A stretch of 64,000 bases of DNA from JBGPEQ01 sp050180895 (GTDB taxonomy: Bacteria > Pseudomonadota > Alphaproteobacteria > Dongiales > Dongiaceae). Shown here piece after piece: positions 7,464 through 15,151 of this stretch. The notes under the pieces were generated by a model. It worked only from the letters and a program-made list of their open reading frames with translations. It was not told the DNA's origin and did not search any database. The translations under genes and the position numbers were made by a program. The number at the start of each line of letters is the position of its first letter. Positions within the stretch are counted from its first letter, which is position 1. The stretch spans positions 496,001-560,000 of the forward strand of contig JBFXDS010000002.1 of assembly GCA_050180895.1 (NCBI GenBank), in the 5' to 3' direction.

Positions 7464-7637
7464 TCATTCTCCAGGAGCTTCACCATGCTCGACCCGCTCT
7501 GCGATGATCCGAAATGCCAGCGCCTCGACCCGCGCCCTGGCCTCCTCGGCGGTGGCCCCATAGGCGAGCGCGCCGGGCAGCTCGCGCACCTCGGCCAACC
7601 AGCGGCCATCCTCTTCCCGCTCGCACTCGACGCTCAT
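7464..7637 (-). CDS. HicB-like antitoxin-type protein
   Basis: 57 aa starting MSVECEREEDGRWLAEVREL, followed by PGALAYGATAEEARARVEAL. This is the beta-beta-beta-alpha partial RNase-H-like fold of the HicB family. No HicA toxin is adjacent. Its ATG overlaps the stop of the preceding MazE-like stub (TGATG), implying translational coupling. It lacks a C-terminal DNA-binding region and is at the short end for the family. Confidence 0.65.
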   Translation of the reverse strand: MSVECEREEDGRWLAEVRELPGALAYGATAEEARARVEALAFRIIAERVEHGEAPGE

Positions 7638-7771
7638 CAGAGCATCTCGTCGCCGCACGTTGGCGCGTCAAGCCACGCCCGATCCTCGTCCGACAGCGAC
7701 GCTTTCGGATCGCATTGCGCGAGCAGCTCTTCGAGGCTGTAGGTCCGTCGGGCCAGCGGCACGGCGCTCAT
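7637..7771 (-). pseudogene. C-terminal stub of a MazE/ChpAI-type antitoxin
   Basis: 44 codons. YSLEELLAQCDPKASLSDED followed by RAWLDAPTCGDEML matches the toxin-wrapping C-terminal tail of AbrB-fold MazE antitoxins. The N-terminal DNA-binding AbrB domain is absent, replaced by only MSAVPLARRT. The reading frame is open and begins 2 nt after the preceding gene, so a short peptide could still be made. No MazF toxin is present. Confidence 0.55.
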
Positions 7772-7773
7772 CC

Positions 7774-8079
7774 TCACGCCGCCTCGACGCTGCGCACCTG
7801 AAGGTCCACGCCCAGCCTCCGACGCAGCGCGCCCAGGACGGCGGCGAGATTGTCCATCGTCGGATTGCCCGTCATCGACAGCATCCGGTGCAGGCTCTTG
7901 GCTGGCTTCGCAGTCGCGGCGGCCAGCGCTTCGAATCCGATGGCGGCGTTCACGAGATCACGGAGGATGAGGCGGGCGGTGTCCGGCTCGCCGTTGAGGA
8001 ACAGCGTGGCCGCCTCGTCGAGCGGCGCCCGGGCGAACGCCGGGTCGCGCTGCGCGCGCTCGATCACCGTCTGCGTCAT
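7774..8079 (-). CDS. HTH addiction-module antidote protein (HigA-like, COG3636 type)
   Basis: 101 aa. Residues 35-95 form the helix-turn-helix region: ARLILRDLVNAAIGFEALAA followed by KSLHRMLSMTGNPTMDNL. The family is usually paired with a RelE/HigB-like toxin and acts as DNA-binding antitoxin. It overlaps the preceding antitoxin gene by 4 nt (ATGA), so this operon has two candidate antitoxins behind a single toxin. Confidence 0.75.
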   Translation of the reverse strand: MTQTVIERAQRDPAFARAPLDEAATLFLNGEPDTARLILRDLVNAAIGFEALAAATAKPAKSLHRMLSMTGNPTMDNLAAVLGALRRRLGVDLQVRSVEAA

Positions 8080-8360
8080 ACGAGCTCCAGCCGCACCTTC
8101 CGCCCGACGACCAGCGCCGCGCGCTGCAAGGTGGCGAGCGTAACGTTCCCGTCGTCGGGGTTGAGCAGGCGATTGATCTGCGTCCGGCTCGTGCCCATGG
8201 CCGCGGCCATGCGCGCCTTCGAGAGCTTGCGCTGCTTCATCGCTTGCTGCAGCTGCCAGGCCACCACCTCCTTGATCGCGCGCGCCTCGAAGTCCTCGAG
8301 CACCCCTTCTTCCCGAAGGAAATCGTCGAGCGTCGAGCCGATGTGTTTGTTCTTCCTCAT
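8076..8360 (-). CDS. XRE/HigA-type antitoxin
   Basis: 94 aa. An N-terminal cap (MRKNKHIGSTLDDFLREEGV) is followed by an XRE helix-turn-helix: KLSKARMAAAMGTSRTQINR then LLNPDDGNVTLATLQRAA. It is coupled to the toxin gene by a 4-nt ATGA overlap, the classical inverted HigBA order with the toxin first. A truncated copy lies at 7284-7451. Confidence 0.82.
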   Translation of the reverse strand: MRKNKHIGSTLDDFLREEGVLEDFEARAIKEVVAWQLQQAMKQRKLSKARMAAAMGTSRTQINRLLNPDDGNVTLATLQRAALVVGRKVRLELV

Positions 8361-8713
8361 CGCATCACATCCTTCATCCGTTTGCGCGCCAAGGTCAGGT
8401 CTGGCGTCGGCGTCTTGCGCGTCTTCTTGACCATCGCGTGCACGACAACGAGCTTGTCGTCATGCAGATGGAAAAATACTCGCGCGATGCGCTGGGTCGG
8501 CAGGTCCGTCCGCATTTCCCAGAGGCCGTTCCCCATCGGCCGGCACAGCGGCATGCCGATAGGCCACCGGAACTGCACACGCATCAAGTCGAGGCCAATG
8601 GCATGCCGCTCCGTCTCAGGTAACCTCTTCAGCCACTCCCGCACCGGCTCCGTACCCGTCGCCGTTCGATAGAACACAACGGGTATCCTAGGCTTGAGGG
8701 CGCTCTGAACCAT
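8357..8713 (-). CDS. RelE/HigB-superfamily toxin (phage Gp49-like)
   Basis: 118 aa. The core reads VVFYRTATGTEPVREWLKRL, then GNGLWEMRTDLP, RIARVFFHLHDDKLVVVHAM and VKKTRKTP, the Gp49/DUF891 branch of RelE/ParE-fold mRNA interferases that cut ribosome-associated mRNA. The family's basic C-terminal region is retained. It is the first gene of a six-frame operon running to 7284. The start codon lies inside a perfect palindrome (8709-8720), a probable autoregulatory site. Confidence 0.82.
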   Translation of the reverse strand: MVQSALKPRIPVVFYRTATGTEPVREWLKRLPETERHAIGLDLMRVQFRWPIGMPLCRPMGNGLWEMRTDLPTQRIARVFFHLHDDKLVVVHAMVKKTRKTPTPDLTLARKRMKDVMR

Positions 8714-8720
8714 ATATGGT
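8709..8720. promoter_or_regulatory. Palindromic operator candidate overlapping toxin start
   Basis: ACCATATATGGT is a perfect 12-bp palindrome spanning the ATG of the toxin gene. HigA-type antitoxins commonly repress by binding palindromes at this position. Assignment is from position and symmetry only. Confidence 0.4.
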
Positions 8721-8880
8721 GCAGGTCTACGCTAGGTGCTCGATAGCTTCAAGCAGGAAATCGGTGGACCGGAGTGCGTGCGTTCATGATATGGACCTAA
8801 AGGCCTTGACAGAAGCGGCTTCAGTCACTAGAACATTACAAGAACTAATGCGATCCCGAAAAACTCGCCGAGGTCCCCAA

Positions 8881-9672
8881 ATGACCGCTTCCGCCGCCAC
8901 CCCCTCCACCGCTGGGCATGGGCTCCACCCGCCTTCGCGGAGTCCCCTTCGCCGGGCGAAGGAAGGTCGCTCCTTTCCCCCGCTGCCCTCGACCGCCAGC
9001 CTGCCGGCCGATCGCCGCGGCCGGCTCAGGAACGGCGCCCGCTCCGGCGATTTCCTGGCCGCGCCCCGCTGCGGCGCCCGCACCCGCGCCGCCGCGTGCT
9101 GCCGCCAGCCGGCCATGGCCAACGGCCGCTGCCGCCTGCATGGCGGCCTGAGCACCGGCCCGCGCACCGCCGAGGGTCGCGCCCGCTGCGCCCGTGCGCG
9201 CCTCCGCCACGGCGCCTATTCGGCCGCCACCCGCGCCCTCATGGCCGAGGCCTGCGTCCATCTCCGCCGCATGAGCGCCCTCCTCGGCCGTCCCTCCGCC
9301 GCTGGGCATGGGGTCCTTCGCCCGATTTCACGAAAGACCGCCTCCGGCGCGTTCATCGCGAAGGGCAACCAGAGAGATCATGGAGCGAAGAGGTCCGACC
9401 CGGCGCGCGCAGTGCGTACTCCGTCTTCCTCCGCGCTCTCCGCGTCCTCTGTGGTGAAGCCTTCTCCCGCTGGGCATGGGCTCCTTCCATCAGTCTCCAG
9501 GGCGAGCATCGCCCAGCCGGTCCTCCCCGTGCGGCGCTTGGGTTTCGTCCAGCGCACCCTCCTGGGCGGCACCGCCCTCGGTCTCGGCCTGACTATCAAG
9601 CCGCCCGCCGCCGCTGGGCATGGGGTCCTTCGCTCGTTTTCCACGTCGAGTTCCACGGCGAGCCAGTTCTGA
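8881..9672 (+). CDS. HGGxSTG-motif protein with repeat-bearing extension
   Basis: 263 codons, open throughout. Residues of about 55-140 match the small HGGxSTG proteins: CGARTRAAACCRQPAMANGR, then CRLHGGLSTGPRTAEGRAR and RLRHGAYSAATRALMAEA. Several Cys residues suggest metal binding. The family is common in alphaproteobacteria and phage-like contexts, and its function is unknown. The rest of the ORF is low-complexity and contains four in-frame copies of GCTGGGCATGGG (AGHG), so the real gene may end near 9300 and the tail may be repeat DNA. Confidence 0.45.
   Translation: MTASAATPSTAGHGLHPPSRSPLRRAKEGRSFPPLPSTASLPADRRGRLRNGARSGDFLAAPRCGARTRAAACCRQPAMANGRCRLHGGLSTGPRTAEGRARCARARLRHGAYSAATRALMAEACVHLRRMSALLGRPSAAGHGVLRPISRKTASGAFIAKGNQRDHGAKRSDPARAVRTPSSSALSASSVVKPSPAGHGLLPSVSRASIAQPVLPVRRLGFVQRTLLGGTALGLGLTIKPPAAAGHGVLRSFSTSSSTASQF
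8911..9628. repeat. Four dispersed copies of GCTGGGCATGGG(G/C)TCC
   Basis: Copies begin at 8911, 9301, 9469 and 9613. The last two with GGGGTCCTTCGC (9301 and 9613) share an extended CCGCTGGGCATGGGGTCCTT. Spacings of 390, 168 and 144 nt are all multiples of three, keeping the copies in frame within the 8881 ORF. Between copies, CTCTCCGCGTCCTCTGTGG (near 9436) resembles widespread bacterial intergenic repeats. Confidence 0.75.
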
Positions 9673-9763
9673 CCGGATGGATGGGCCAGCCCGGCCCGCC
9701 GTTTGTCGGCGCCCGCGATCATGGTAGTCTCGCCGCATCCTTCCCGATGAACGGACCCGCCGC

Positions 9764-11110
9764 ATGAGCTCGACCGTCGACGTCGCGAATTTCGACGCCT
9801 CGCCCAACAACCTCGAGGCCTTCTGGATGCCGTTCACCAACAACCGGCAGTTCAAGGCCAAGCCGCGCCTGTTCGTCGGCGCGCAGGACATGCACTACAC
9901 CACCCATGACGGCCGCAAGGTGCTCGACGGCACCGCCGGCCTCTGGTGCGTCAATGCCGGCCATGGCCGCAAGAAGATCGTCGAGGCCGTGCGCGACCAG
10001 GTCGGCCGCCTCGACTTCGCGCCGACCTTCCAGATGGGCCATCCGCTCGCCTTCAAGCTGGCGTCGCGCCTCACCAACATGCTCGCCGGCGATTTCGAGC
10101 AGGCGTTCTTCACCAACTCCGGCTCGGAGTCCGTGGACACCGCGCTCAAGATCGCCATCGCCTACCACAACGTCCGCGGCCAGGGCGCGCGCCAGCGCCT
10201 GATCGGGCGCGAGCGCGGCTATCACGGCGTCGGCTTCGGCGGCATCTCCGTCGGCGGAATCGTCAACAACCGCAAATTCTTCGGCTCGCTTCTTAACGGC
10301 GTGGATCATCTCCCGCACACGCACAACCTCAAGGAGAACGCGTTCAGCCGCGGCCAGCCGGCCTGGGGCGCGCATCTGGCCGACGAGCTCGAGCGCATCG
10401 TCGCCCTGCATGACGCCTCCACCATCGCCGCCGTCATCGTCGAGCCGGTCGCCGGCTCCACCGGCGTGCTCGTGCCACCCAAGGGCTACTTGCAGAAGCT
10501 GCGCGACATCTGCACGAAGCACGGCATCCTCCTGATCTTCGACGAGGTCATCACCGGCTTCGGCCGCCTCGGCGCCAGCTTCGCCACCGAGTATTTCGGC
10601 GTGGTGCCAGACATGATCACCTGCGCCAAGGGCCTCACCAACGGCACCATCCCCATGGGCGCGGTGCTGGTGCGCAAGGGCATCTACGAGACCTTCCTGG
10701 AGAAGGCGGCGGAGGGCGCCATCGAGCTGTTCCACGGCTACACCTACTCCGCCCATCCCGTGGCCTGCGCCGCCGGCCTCGCCAGTCTGGAGATCTATCA
10801 GGAGGAAGGGCTGTTCGAGCGCGCCAGCCTCCTCGCCCAGTACTGGGAGGACGGCGTCCATTCGCTCAAGGGCGGTCGCCACGTCATCGATCTGCGCAAT
10901 CTCGGCCTGATCGCCGGCATCGAGCTGGACTCGATCCCCGGCAAGGTCGGCAAGCGCGCCTTCGACGCCTTCGTCAAGGCCTACGAGGACGGCCTGCTCA
11001 TTCGCGTCACCGGCGACATCATCGCCCTGTCGCCGCCGCTGATCGTCGAGAAGGCGCATATCGACGAGATGTTCGGCAAGCTCGGCAAGGTCCTGGAGAC
11101 AGTCGAATAA
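9764..11110 (+). CDS. Omega-amino acid (beta-alanine):pyruvate aminotransferase
   Basis: 448 aa, class III PLP transaminase. NLEAFWMPFTNNRQFKAKPR and VLDGTAGLWCVNAGHGRKK are close to characterised omega-amino acid:pyruvate aminotransferases. The PLP site reads LLIFDEVITGFGRLG, with lysine in ITCAKGLTNGTIPMG. It would convert beta-alanine or other terminal amines plus pyruvate to an aldehyde plus L-alanine. Alanine dehydrogenase follows 67 nt downstream, fitting recycling of the alanine to pyruvate and ammonia. Confidence 0.88.
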   Translation: MSSTVDVANFDASPNNLEAFWMPFTNNRQFKAKPRLFVGAQDMHYTTHDGRKVLDGTAGLWCVNAGHGRKKIVEAVRDQVGRLDFAPTFQMGHPLAFKLASRLTNMLAGDFEQAFFTNSGSESVDTALKIAIAYHNVRGQGARQRLIGRERGYHGVGFGGISVGGIVNNRKFFGSLLNGVDHLPHTHNLKENAFSRGQPAWGAHLADELERIVALHDASTIAAVIVEPVAGSTGVLVPPKGYLQKLRDICTKHGILLIFDEVITGFGRLGASFATEYFGVVPDMITCAKGLTNGTIPMGAVLVRKGIYETFLEKAAEGAIELFHGYTYSAHPVACAAGLASLEIYQEEGLFERASLLAQYWEDGVHSLKGGRHVIDLRNLGLIAGIELDSIPGKVGKRAFDAFVKAYEDGLLIRVTGDIIALSPPLIVEKAHIDEMFGKLGKVLETVE

Positions 11111-11115
11111 TAATG

Positions 11116-11161
11116 TCGGGGCGCGCGGCGCGCGCCCGCGGGCGGCCGCCGGCCGCCCCGA
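11116..11161. repeat. GC-rich interspersed palindrome (inverse copy of 51645-51692)
   Basis: A 46-bp element begins and ends TCGGGGC...GCCCCGA. Its reverse complement contains GGGGCGGCCGGCGGCCGCCC, also present at 51645-51692. It fills the aminotransferase-ald gap, where it could act as an mRNA-processing or attenuation hairpin. Confidence 0.7.
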
Positions 11162-11177
11162 TGCGGGGGATGGAAAC

Positions 11178-12296
11178 ATGCTGATCGGCGTGCCCAAGGA
11201 AATCAAAACCCACGAATACCGCGTGGGGCTCGTGCCCGCGAGCGCGCGTGAGCTCATCCACAACGGCCACCAGGTGCTGGTGCAGACCGGCGCCGGCGGC
11301 GGCATCGGCTTCGACGATGCGGCCTACAAGGCCGCCGGCTGCGGGATCGCCGCTACCGCCGCAGACGTCTTCGCCAAGGCCGAGATGATCGTGAAGGTAA
11401 AGGAGCCGCAGCCGAACGAGTGCAAGATGCTGCGTTCCGGCCAGCTGCTCTTCACCTACCTCCACCTCGCCCCCGACCCGGAGCAGACCAAGGGCCTGCT
11501 GGAATCCGGTTGCACCGCCATCGCCTACGAGACCGTGACCAATGCGCGCGGCGGCCTGCCGCTGCTGGCGCCGATGAGCGAGGTCGCCGGCCGCATGTCG
11601 GTGCAGGTCGGCGCCCACTGCCTGGAGAAGGAGCCGGGCGGCGCCGGCATCCTCCTCGGCGGCGTCCCCGGCGTGCCGCCGGGCAAGGTCGTCATCCTCG
11701 GCGGCGGCGTCTCCGGCACCCATGCCGCGCGTATGGCCATGGGCCTGGAGGCGCACGTCACCGTCATCGACAAGTCGCTCGACCGGCTGAAGCAGCTCGA
11801 CGAGGAGTTCGGCTCCAAGCTCTACACCCAGTTCGCCACCGTCGACGCCATCGAGCAGCACGTCATCGGCGCCGACCTCGTGATTGGCGCGGTGCTGGTG
11901 CCGGGCGCCGCGGCGCCGAAGCTGGTCACGCGCGAGATGCTGAAGCGGATGCGGCCCGGCTCGGTGCTCGTCGACATCTCCATCGACCAGGGCGGCTGCT
12001 TCGAGACCAGCCATCCCACCACCCATGCCGACCCGACCTACGTCGTCGACGGCATCGTCCATTACTGCGTGGCCAACATGCCGGGCGCGGTGGCGCGCAC
12101 CTCCACCTTCGCCCTCAACAACGCCACCCTGCCCTTCGCCGTGGCCCTCGCCAACAAGGGCTACCGCCGGGCCTGCGCCGAGGACGTGCATCTGCGCAAC
12201 GGCCTCAACGTTCATGCCGGCAAGCTCACCTACAAGGCCGTCGCCGATGCGCTGAAGCTCAAATACACCACCGCCGAGGAGGCGCTCGGTCTGTAG
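11178..12296 (+). CDS. ald: Alanine dehydrogenase
   Basis: 372 aa, the family length. It starts MLIGVPKEIKTHEYRVGLVP with the pyruvate-binding Arg and a Lys at KVKEPQPNE. The Rossmann motif reads VVILGGGVSGTHAARMA near residue 173. The catalytic His is in TYLHLAPD. It catalyses NAD-dependent, reversible L-alanine deamination to pyruvate and NH4+. Position behind a pyruvate-dependent transaminase suggests it regenerates the amino acceptor. It converges on the VOC gene with a 4-nt gap. Confidence 0.95.
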   Translation: MLIGVPKEIKTHEYRVGLVPASARELIHNGHQVLVQTGAGGGIGFDDAAYKAAGCGIAATAADVFAKAEMIVKVKEPQPNECKMLRSGQLLFTYLHLAPDPEQTKGLLESGCTAIAYETVTNARGGLPLLAPMSEVAGRMSVQVGAHCLEKEPGGAGILLGGVPGVPPGKVVILGGGVSGTHAARMAMGLEAHVTVIDKSLDRLKQLDEEFGSKLYTQFATVDAIEQHVIGADLVIGAVLVPGAAAPKLVTREMLKRMRPGSVLVDISIDQGGCFETSHPTTHADPTYVVDGIVHYCVANMPGAVARTSTFALNNATLPFAVALANKGYRRACAEDVHLRNGLNVHAGKLTYKAVADALKLKYTTAEEALGL

Positions 12297-12300
12297 GACT

Positions 12301-12732
12301 CTAGGCCGGTTTCTCCGACGGCGGCCCCTTCAGCTCGACCGTGTTGCCTTCGGGGTCCGTGATGTACATCGAGGGGCCGCTGCCCTCGGCGCCGTAGCGG
12401 CCGACAATCTCGCCGGGCTCGACGCCATGCGCGGCGAGGTGCGCCGGAATCGCCGGGTCCTCCAGCCGCTCCACCCGCAGGCACAGGTGGTCCATGTTGC
12501 GACCCTCCGCGCCCGGCGGCGCGCCGCCCATCCTGCCGAGCCGGCCGGCGACGTCGACGAGATCGATCAGGGCGCGGCCGGCGCGCAGCTGTGTCAACCC
12601 GATCTCCGCCTGCACCTTCTCCACCGTGCAGCCCAGCACATCGCAGTAGAACCGCTGCATGCGCGCCACGTCCCGCACGCGCAGCACCACATGATCGATA
12701 CCGCGGATGACGATGGGGTTGCCCGATGCCAT
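12301..12732 (-). CDS. VOC-family (glyoxalase/dioxygenase fold) protein
   Basis: 143 aa. It has paired beta-alpha-beta-beta-beta units: GIDHVVLRVRDVARMQRFYC, then NMDHLCLRV and GPSMYITDPEGNTVELKG. The putative metal ligands His15, His85 and Glu (NTVELKG) are retained. The substrate is unknown. It is the last gene of a two-gene minus-strand unit with the PuuB-like oxidase, 8 nt downstream of it. Confidence 0.82.
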   Translation of the reverse strand: MASGNPIVIRGIDHVVLRVRDVARMQRFYCDVLGCTVEKVQAEIGLTQLRAGRALIDLVDVAGRLGRMGGAPPGAEGRNMDHLCLRVERLEDPAIPAHLAAHGVEPGEIVGRYGAEGSGPSMYITDPEGNTVELKGPPSEKPA

Positions 12733-12740
12733 GCCGCCTC

Positions 12741-14021
12741 CTACATCAAGTCGCGCATCCGGTACCACAGCATCGCCAGCGCCAGCATCGGCGTGCGCAG
12801 CAACTTGCCGCCATGGAACGTTGTGTGCGGCAGACGCGTGAAGATGTCGAAGCGCTCGGCCGTCCCGGCAATCGCCTCGGCGACGACCTTGCCGGCCACG
12901 CCCGTGAGCGCCACGCCCATGCCGGAGAAGCCATGCGCGAAATAGACGTTGCCGTCGAGCCGGCCGAGATGCGGCGTACGCTCGACGGTGATGGCGACGT
13001 TGCCGCCCCAGACATGCTCGAACCGCACCTCCGTCAGATGCGGGAAGACTGCGAGCATCGTCCGCCGCATCGCCTGCGTCAGGTTGGCCGGCGGCAGCGT
13101 CGTGTAGCTCACGCGGCCGCCGAACAGCAGCCGATGGTCGGCCGTGAGCCGGTAGTAGTCGAGCACGAACTTGGTGTCGCTGACGGCGGCATCGCTCGGG
13201 ATCAGCGCCCGCGCGCGCTCCGCGCCGAGCGCCTCCGTGGTCGCGACATAGGTCCCCACGGGCATGATCTTGCGGCGGATGCGCGGCTCCAGTTCGCCCA
13301 TATAGGCATTGCCGCACAGCACGAGGTAGCGGGCCTTCACCGAGCCGGCGCCGGTATGGGCCACCGGAGCGGCGCCTATATCGATGCGTTCGACGCGCGA
13401 CGCCTCGAAGATCCGCACCCCTGCCTTGATGGCCGCGCGCGCCAGGCCCAGGTTGTAGTTCAGCGCATGCAGGTGGCCGCCGCCGGCATCGTACATGCCG
13501 CCGTGATAGATGTCGGTCGCTACCATCGAGCGGATTTCGTCGCGACCGATCATGCGCGCTTGCGTGTATCCGTGCTGCTCGGCCAGCAGGTCGAGTTCGC
13601 TCTGCAGCTCCGGCATATCCCGCGACTTGGCTGCGCCGAGCAGGTAGCCCGGCTTGAGATCGCAGGGGATGTCGTGGCGCCCGACGCGGTGGCGGATAAT
13701 GGCCTTGGCTTCCTCGGCCATGTCCCACAGCCGCTTGGCGTCCTCGAGGCCAACCCAGCCGGCGATCTTGCGCATGCTCGGCGCGAAGCCGGAGCAGATC
13801 TGCCCGCCGTTGCGGCCCGACGCGCCCCAGCCGATGCGCGCCGCCTCCAGCACGACGACGGAATAGCCGCGCTCTGCCAGATTGAGCGCGGCCGAGATGC
13901 CGGCGTAGCCGGCGCCGACGATACAGACATCGGCCTCGACCGCACCGCGCAACGCAGGGCAATCCGGTGCGCCGACAGCGGTGGCCGCGTAGTAGGACGG
14001 GGCGTGCTCGGGACGCTGCAT
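12741..14021 (-). CDS. puuB: FAD-dependent gamma-glutamylputrescine oxidase-like oxidoreductase
   Basis: 426 aa, DAO/PuuB (OrdL) family. The dinucleotide-binding motif VCIVGAGYAGISAALNLAER begins near residue 33, followed by the family-typical GWGASGRNGGQICSGF. A C-terminal FAD segment reads NVYFAHGFSGMGVALTGVAG. PuuB oxidises gamma-Glu-putrescine to the aldehyde with H2O2 release. PuuA-like (15152) and PuuC-like (22497) genes nearby support that role, but related amines are possible. The gene is divergent from the hydrolase at 14138. Confidence 0.82.
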   Translation of the reverse strand: MQRPEHAPSYYAATAVGAPDCPALRGAVEADVCIVGAGYAGISAALNLAERGYSVVVLEAARIGWGASGRNGGQICSGFAPSMRKIAGWVGLEDAKRLWDMAEEAKAIIRHRVGRHDIPCDLKPGYLLGAAKSRDMPELQSELDLLAEQHGYTQARMIGRDEIRSMVATDIYHGGMYDAGGGHLHALNYNLGLARAAIKAGVRIFEASRVERIDIGAAPVAHTGAGSVKARYLVLCGNAYMGELEPRIRRKIMPVGTYVATTEALGAERARALIPSDAAVSDTKFVLDYYRLTADHRLLFGGRVSYTTLPPANLTQAMRRTMLAVFPHLTEVRFEHVWGGNVAITVERTPHLGRLDGNVYFAHGFSGMGVALTGVAGKVVAEAIAGTAERFDIFTRLPHTTFHGGKLLRTPMLALAMLWYRMRDLM

Positions 14022-14137
14022 GCAGGAGGCCGTTGCGATGGAGCGCCCATCCTGCCCACGTCCCCCGTCTGGTCAAGGGTTGCGCCGCGGGCGCCGCGCC
14101 GCTAAGGCGAGGGCCCGGAACGGCCATAGGAACGACC

Positions 14138-15013
14138 ATGCAGACCACCGCTCAATCCGACGTCGGACAGATCAAGCGGCTCGTGCTGAAGCATGTCCGT
14201 GATGCCTTCGTCGACGCGGCGACGATCGACCGGCAGTGGCAACAGCTGAACTATGTCGGCCGGCCTGATCTGGGCCGCGCGATCGCCGAGTATGACGGCT
14301 TCGTCGCGTCGCTGCAGAGTCTTGGCGCCGAGGTAACGTTCCTGCCGCAGGACGCGAGCGTCACGATGGACTCGCTCTATCCGCGCGACGCGGCGATCCC
14401 GACCGACAGGGGCGTCATCCTCTGCAATATGGGCAAGCCGGAGCGGCGCACCGAGCCGACCGCCCTGGCGGCCTTGCTGCGCTCCCTCGACGTCCCGATC
14501 CTCGGCACGATCACCGGTGCCGGGCGGATCGAGGGCGGCGACGTCACCTGGCTCGGCCCGACGACGCTTGCGGTCGGCCGCGGCTACCGCACCAACGATG
14601 AGGGCATCCGCCAGCTCCACGAGCTGCTCGGCAGCGATGTCCAGGTGGTGGTCGTCCCCCTGCCCCATTGGCGCGGGCAAGGCGATGTCTTCCACCTGAT
14701 GTCGATGATCTCGCCCGTGGCCGGGGATCTGGCCGTGGTCTACTCGCCCCTGTTGCCGGTGCCGTTCCGAGAGTTCCTGCTCGAGCGCGGCTTCCGCCTC
14801 GTCGAGGTGCCTGACGAGGAGTTCGAGTCCATGGGCTGCAACGTGCTGGCCGCGACCCCGGGAATCTGCCTGCTGCGCAGCGGCAATCCACAGACCCGAC
14901 AACGGCTGGAGAACGCCGGCGTCGCGGTGCATGAGTTTGCCGGCGACGAAATCTGCGGCCGGGGCGCCGGCGGACCGACCTGCCTCACCCGCCCGCTGAG
15001 TCGGATTATTTAA
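14138..15013 (+). CDS. Arginine deiminase/DDAH-superfamily hydrolase
   Basis: 291 aa, guanidino-group-modifying fold. Conserved elements are VTMDSLYPRDAAIP, GRIEGGDVTWLG (EGGD), the histidine in VFHLMSMIS and the C-terminal nucleophile Cys in GRGAGGPTCLTRPL. Members hydrolyse methylated arginines, arginine or agmatine-like substrates. Its place between PuuB- and PuuA-like genes suggests supply of an amine or ornithine/citrulline-type product, but the substrate is not established. ATG 14138 is chosen because the fold starts there. Confidence 0.78.
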   Translation: MQTTAQSDVGQIKRLVLKHVRDAFVDAATIDRQWQQLNYVGRPDLGRAIAEYDGFVASLQSLGAEVTFLPQDASVTMDSLYPRDAAIPTDRGVILCNMGKPERRTEPTALAALLRSLDVPILGTITGAGRIEGGDVTWLGPTTLAVGRGYRTNDEGIRQLHELLGSDVQVVVVPLPHWRGQGDVFHLMSMISPVAGDLAVVYSPLLPVPFREFLLERGFRLVEVPDEEFESMGCNVLAATPGICLLRSGNPQTRQRLENAGVAVHEFAGDEICGRGAGGPTCLTRPLSRII

Positions 15014-15043
15014 TATGCATTATCAGCATCTTATTAAGCATAT
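15013..15043. promoter_or_regulatory. AT-rich dyad upstream of puuA-like gene
   Basis: The 138-nt gap before 15152 holds an unusually AT-rich stretch with inverted arms ATATGC (15013-15018) and GCATAT (15038-15043), centred 25 bp apart. It is a candidate promoter/operator region for the glutamine-synthetase-like gene. No specific regulator site is recognised. Confidence 0.3.
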
Positions 15044-15151
15044 CCAAAACTAAATTCTGATCACGCCACCGTCTCGTCTTGCCAAGTTTTCGAGCGGCAT
15101 GGTAGCCCTAGAGGCTGCCTTTCCGGCGTCCCTATCCGTGCCATCACACCC

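Noticed and set aside
7464..7637. Complete HicAB module
   Set aside because: Only a HicB-like protein is present. No HicA-like double-stranded RNA-binding-fold toxin of about 60 aa is encoded beside it.
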